Both the position numbers and the translations under genes were made by a program. This document shows, in pieces, positions 61,672 to 64,000 of a stretch of 64,000 nucleotides of DNA. A model generated the notes under the pieces. That model was not told the DNA's origin. It did no database searches and saw only the letters and a program-made list of their open reading frames with translations. How positions within the stretch are numbered: position 1 is the first letter of the stretch; each line of letters starts with the position of its first letter. Source of the DNA: Microbacterium invictum (GTDB taxonomy: Bacteria > Actinomycetota > Actinomycetes > Actinomycetales > Microbacteriaceae); contig NZ_CP139779.1 of NCBI RefSeq assembly GCF_034421375.1, positions 682,001-746,000 of the forward strand, given 5' to 3'.

Positions 61672-63420
61672 TCACGCGCGCGGTGAGCGCCGCGGCCTGT
61701 CGTCATCGCGGCGGGGCCGGCGTCCCGGGCCGCCCGTGTCGAGTCGGAGTTCGATGAGCCTGCCCGAGATGCGAGTGCTCTCGAGTCTGCTGAGCGTCTC
61801 GCGGGACAGATCGGCGGGGAGCTCGACGAGGGAGAAGTCCGGTCGGATCTGAATGGCCCCGAAGTCGTCGCGCTTGAGGCCGCCCTCGTTGGCCAGCGCG
61901 CCGACGATCTGGCGCGGCTCGACACGGTGGCGTTTTCCGACGGCGATGCGATAGGTCGCCATCCCCTCCCGTGCGGGGCGAGGCCGTCGTTCGGCGCCGC
62001 CCTGCTCGCCGTCCCCACGCCCCGGACGCTCTCCGCGCTCGCGGCGCGCGGGTTCGGGATCGGGCTCGAGCAGCAGCGGCGACTCGCCCTGGGCGACCAC
62101 CGCGAGGGCAGCCGCGACATCCACCTCGGGCACGTCGTTGTGACGGACGTAGTGGGCGACGATGTCGCGGAAGCGTGCGATGCGTTCGGTCTCGCCGAGG
62201 GCTGCCGTGATGCGGTCGTCGAACCGGGCCAGTCGCGTCACGTTGACCTCGTCGACGCTCGGGAGCGGAATCTCGGTCAGCGACTGACGCGTGGCACGCT
62301 CGATCGCACGCACGAGCCCGCGCTCGCGCGGGGTGACGAAGCTGATCGCGTCGCCTGACCGCCCGGCCCGCCCGGTGCGTCCGATGCGATGCACGTACGA
62401 CTCGGTGTCGGTGGGGATGTCGAAGTTCACGACGTGCGAGATGCGCTCGACGTCGAGGCCGCGGGCGGCCACGTCGGTCGCGACGAGGATGTCGAGCTTG
62501 CCCGACTTCAGCTGGTTGATGGTCTTCTCGCGGACGGGCTGGGCGACGTCCCCGTTGATCGCCGCCGCCGAGTAGCCGCGCGCTCGAAGCTTCTCGGCGA
62601 TCTCCTCGGTCACGCTCTTCGTGCGACCGAAGACGATCAACCCGTCGAAGTTCTCCGTCTCGAGGATGCGGGTGAGAGCGTCCATCTTCTGCTGGAACGA
62701 CACGATGAGGTAGCGCTGGGTGATCGTCGACGACGTCGTCGTCTTGGTCTTGATCGTGATCTCTTCGGGGTCGTGCAGGTATTGCTGCGAGATGCGCCGG
62801 ATGGCGGCGGGCATCGTCGCCGAGAAGAGGGCCACCTGCTTCGAGTCGGGCGTGTCGGCGAGGATCGTCTCGACGTCTTCGGCGAAGCCCATCTTCAGCA
62901 TCTCGTCGGCCTCGTCGAGCACGAGGTACTTCAGCTCGCTCAGGTCGAGCGTCCCCTTGTCGAGGTGGTCCATGATGCGCCCGGGGGTTCCGACGATGAT
63001 GTGCACGCCCCGCCGGAGGGCCGACAGCTGCACACCGTAGCCCTGGCCGCCGTAGACGGGCAGCACGTGCACACCGCGCCGGTGCGATGCGTACTTCTCG
63101 AACGCCTCGCACACCTGCAGCGCGAGCTCACGCGTGGGAGCGAGCACCAGGGCCTGCGGTGTCTTCTGCGACACGTCGAGTCGATCCAGAATCGGCAGTG
63201 CGAATGCGGCGGTCTTGCCCGTCCCCGTCTGTGCGAGCCCGACCACGTCGCGGCCCGCGAGAAGGGTGGGGATCGTCGCCGCCTGGATCGCCGACGGCGT
63301 CTCGTAGCCGACGTCGCGCAGCCCCGCGAGCATCGCATCACCGAGCCCCAGGTCGGCGAAGGTCATCGAGGCGGACTCCTTCGGAGCCTCTTCCTCGATC
63401 GGGGCGTCGGGCGTGGTCAC
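61672..63420 (-). CDS. deaD: DEAD-box RNA helicase with DbpA-type RNA-binding domain
   Basis: 582 aa. Q motif (FADLGLGDAMLAGLRDVGYETPSAIQ region), Walker A AQTGTGKT near 63, PTRELA, VLDEADEM, FSATMP, and HRIGRTGRAGR in the second RecA domain. The C-terminal DbpA/CsdA-type fold (YRIAVGKRHRVEPRQIVGAL ... GAIQIRPDFSLVELP, in part) follows an Arg/Gly-rich linker, and a basic tail ends the protein. It unwinds structured RNA in ribosome assembly or cold adaptation. A core gene, so chromosomal flank. Confidence 0.93.
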   Translation of the reverse strand: MTTPDAPIEEEAPKESASMTFADLGLGDAMLAGLRDVGYETPSAIQAATIPTLLAGRDVVGLAQTGTGKTAAFALPILDRLDVSQKTPQALVLAPTRELALQVCEAFEKYASHRRGVHVLPVYGGQGYGVQLSALRRGVHIIVGTPGRIMDHLDKGTLDLSELKYLVLDEADEMLKMGFAEDVETILADTPDSKQVALFSATMPAAIRRISQQYLHDPEEITIKTKTTTSSTITQRYLIVSFQQKMDALTRILETENFDGLIVFGRTKSVTEEIAEKLRARGYSAAAINGDVAQPVREKTINQLKSGKLDILVATDVAARGLDVERISHVVNFDIPTDTESYVHRIGRTGRAGRSGDAISFVTPRERGLVRAIERATRQSLTEIPLPSVDEVNVTRLARFDDRITAALGETERIARFRDIVAHYVRHNDVPEVDVAAALAVVAQGESPLLLEPDPEPARRERGERPGRGDGEQGGAERRPRPAREGMATYRIAVGKRHRVEPRQIVGALANEGGLKRDDFGAIQIRPDFSLVELPADLSRETLSRLESTRISGRLIELRLDTGGPGRRPRRDDDRPRRSPRA

Positions 63421-63553
63421 CCTTCAGAGTATTGCGGACTCTCCTCGCCCCGGCAGGGTCCCACCCGCACGATCCCCTTCTCGGACGGCGACCTGACGCT
63501 GCGTGATCAGTCCGTGACCCACGAACGGGGCCACCACCGCCATGATGAGCCGT

Positions 63554-64000
63554 ATGACAGACCAGGGCGACTCTTCCGAACTGGCGGCGCTCAGAGACCG
63601 CGTCCGCGCGCTGGAGAACGAGAACTCCGCACTCGCGGCCGCGGCGAAGCCGGTCCGTGCGGCCGAGGGGTCGCGGTGGCGGGCCGTCGCGTCCGCCCTC
63701 CTCATCGTCGTCGCCTCTCTCCTCCTCCCGGTGACGATCGTCGCCGCGTGGGCCCGGATCCAGCTGGTGGACGAGGATGCTTTCGTGCAGACCCTCGCGC
63801 CGCTGGTCGACGACCCCGCGGTCCAGCAGCTCATCATCGACGAGACGCTCGACGCCATCGGCGAGCAGGTCGACTTCGAGGCGTTGACGGCGGATGTCTT
63901 CGAGGGCATCGCGGACCTCGGCCTCCCGCCGCGGGCCGAGGCGGCGCTCGGGGTGCTTCAGGCGCCGGCGGCGAGCGGGCTGGAGAGTCTGGTCGCGGGA
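63554..64000 (+). CDS. Membrane protein (3' end outside window)
   Basis: ATG 63554 (ATG 63542 or 63545 in frame also possible) opens a frame that runs off the window: 149 codons seen. An N-terminal coiled segment (SSELAALRDRVRALENENSAL) precedes one membrane helix (VASALLIVVASLLLPVTIVAAW) and an external region with DEDAFVQTLAPLVDDPAVQQLI. This matches a widespread actinobacterial membrane family of unknown role. It diverges from deaD. Confidence 0.75.
   Translation, partial: MTDQGDSSELAALRDRVRALENENSALAAAAKPVRAAEGSRWRAVASALLIVVASLLLPVTIVAAWARIQLVDEDAFVQTLAPLVDDPAVQQLIIDETLDAIGEQVDFEALTADVFEGIADLGLPPRAEAALGVLQAPAASGLESLVAG

Overview
The window is high-GC actinobacterial DNA, most likely from Microbacteriaceae (Microbacterium-like). 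The evidence is GTG/TTG starts, ATGA/TGATG gene overlaps, actinobacterial families (SCO6880-type transfer protein, MAB_1171c-type membrane protein, DUF6153, DUF3105) and leaderless metal-sensor genes. Most of it (about 1-61,442) reads as an integrative/conjugative genomic island built from cargo modules separated by insertion sequences. The last 2.5 kb (a DEAD-box RNA helicase and a membrane protein) looks like chromosome. The boundary is a 3'-terminal fragment of a tRNA-Ser(GCT) gene at about 61,376-61,442, which I interpret as an attachment-site scar. No integrase is visible in the window.

Layout. (1) 1-8,431, minus strand: a defence-type island with two unknown genes, a type III restriction-modification pair (mod, res) and a SIR2-domain protein that runs off the left edge. 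(2) 8,805-10,113: an IS5/IS427-like element whose perfect 19-bp ends enclose both a frameshifted transposase and a small thioredoxin-fold gene. (3) 10,420-26,837, plus strand: a long, tightly overlapping envelope, copper and thiol cluster (DUF6153, DsbA-like, FAD oxidoreductase, CopC, LspA, TlpA-like lipoprotein, CcdA, ResB, CtaG, Lnt, two M23 proteins, CcsB, DUF3105, DUF305, CopD-CtaG fusion). It encodes cytochrome c maturation system II and lipoprotein maturation but no recognisable cytochrome c. An IS3 element with a 3-bp target duplication closes it. (4) 28,423-34,937: metal homeostasis: NRAMP MntH, ArsR sensor plus CDF efflux, CmtR-like sensor plus a P-type ATPase fused to a complete LspA domain, and CadD. 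(5) 35,148-36,465: a second thioredoxin-fold gene broken by an ISL3 element, itself joined to the end of the IS5-like element. (6) 36,560-39,770: ECF sigma factor with a membrane partner, and two orphans. (7) 40,069-53,929: conjugation: MobF relaxase-helicase, SSB, coupling protein, ParA-like ATPase, VirB4-like ATPase, SCO6880 protein, VirB6/TrbL-like and VirB2-like membrane proteins, M23 hydrolase and a VirB8-like protein. (8) 54,083-57,811: regulators and a four-gene HTH / ImmA-IrrE peptidase / MAB_1171c / hydrolase operon preceded by four 14-bp palindromes, three of them spaced exactly 22 bp apart. (9) 58,075-61,170: HIRAN protein, orphans and an IS3-family fragment.

How it fits together: the conjugation genes could move the island, the type III R-M and SIR2 genes could protect it, and the copper/cadmium/zinc/manganese genes plus envelope-maturation genes are plausible selected cargo. 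All functions are assigned by motif recognition and gene order; no database search was run.
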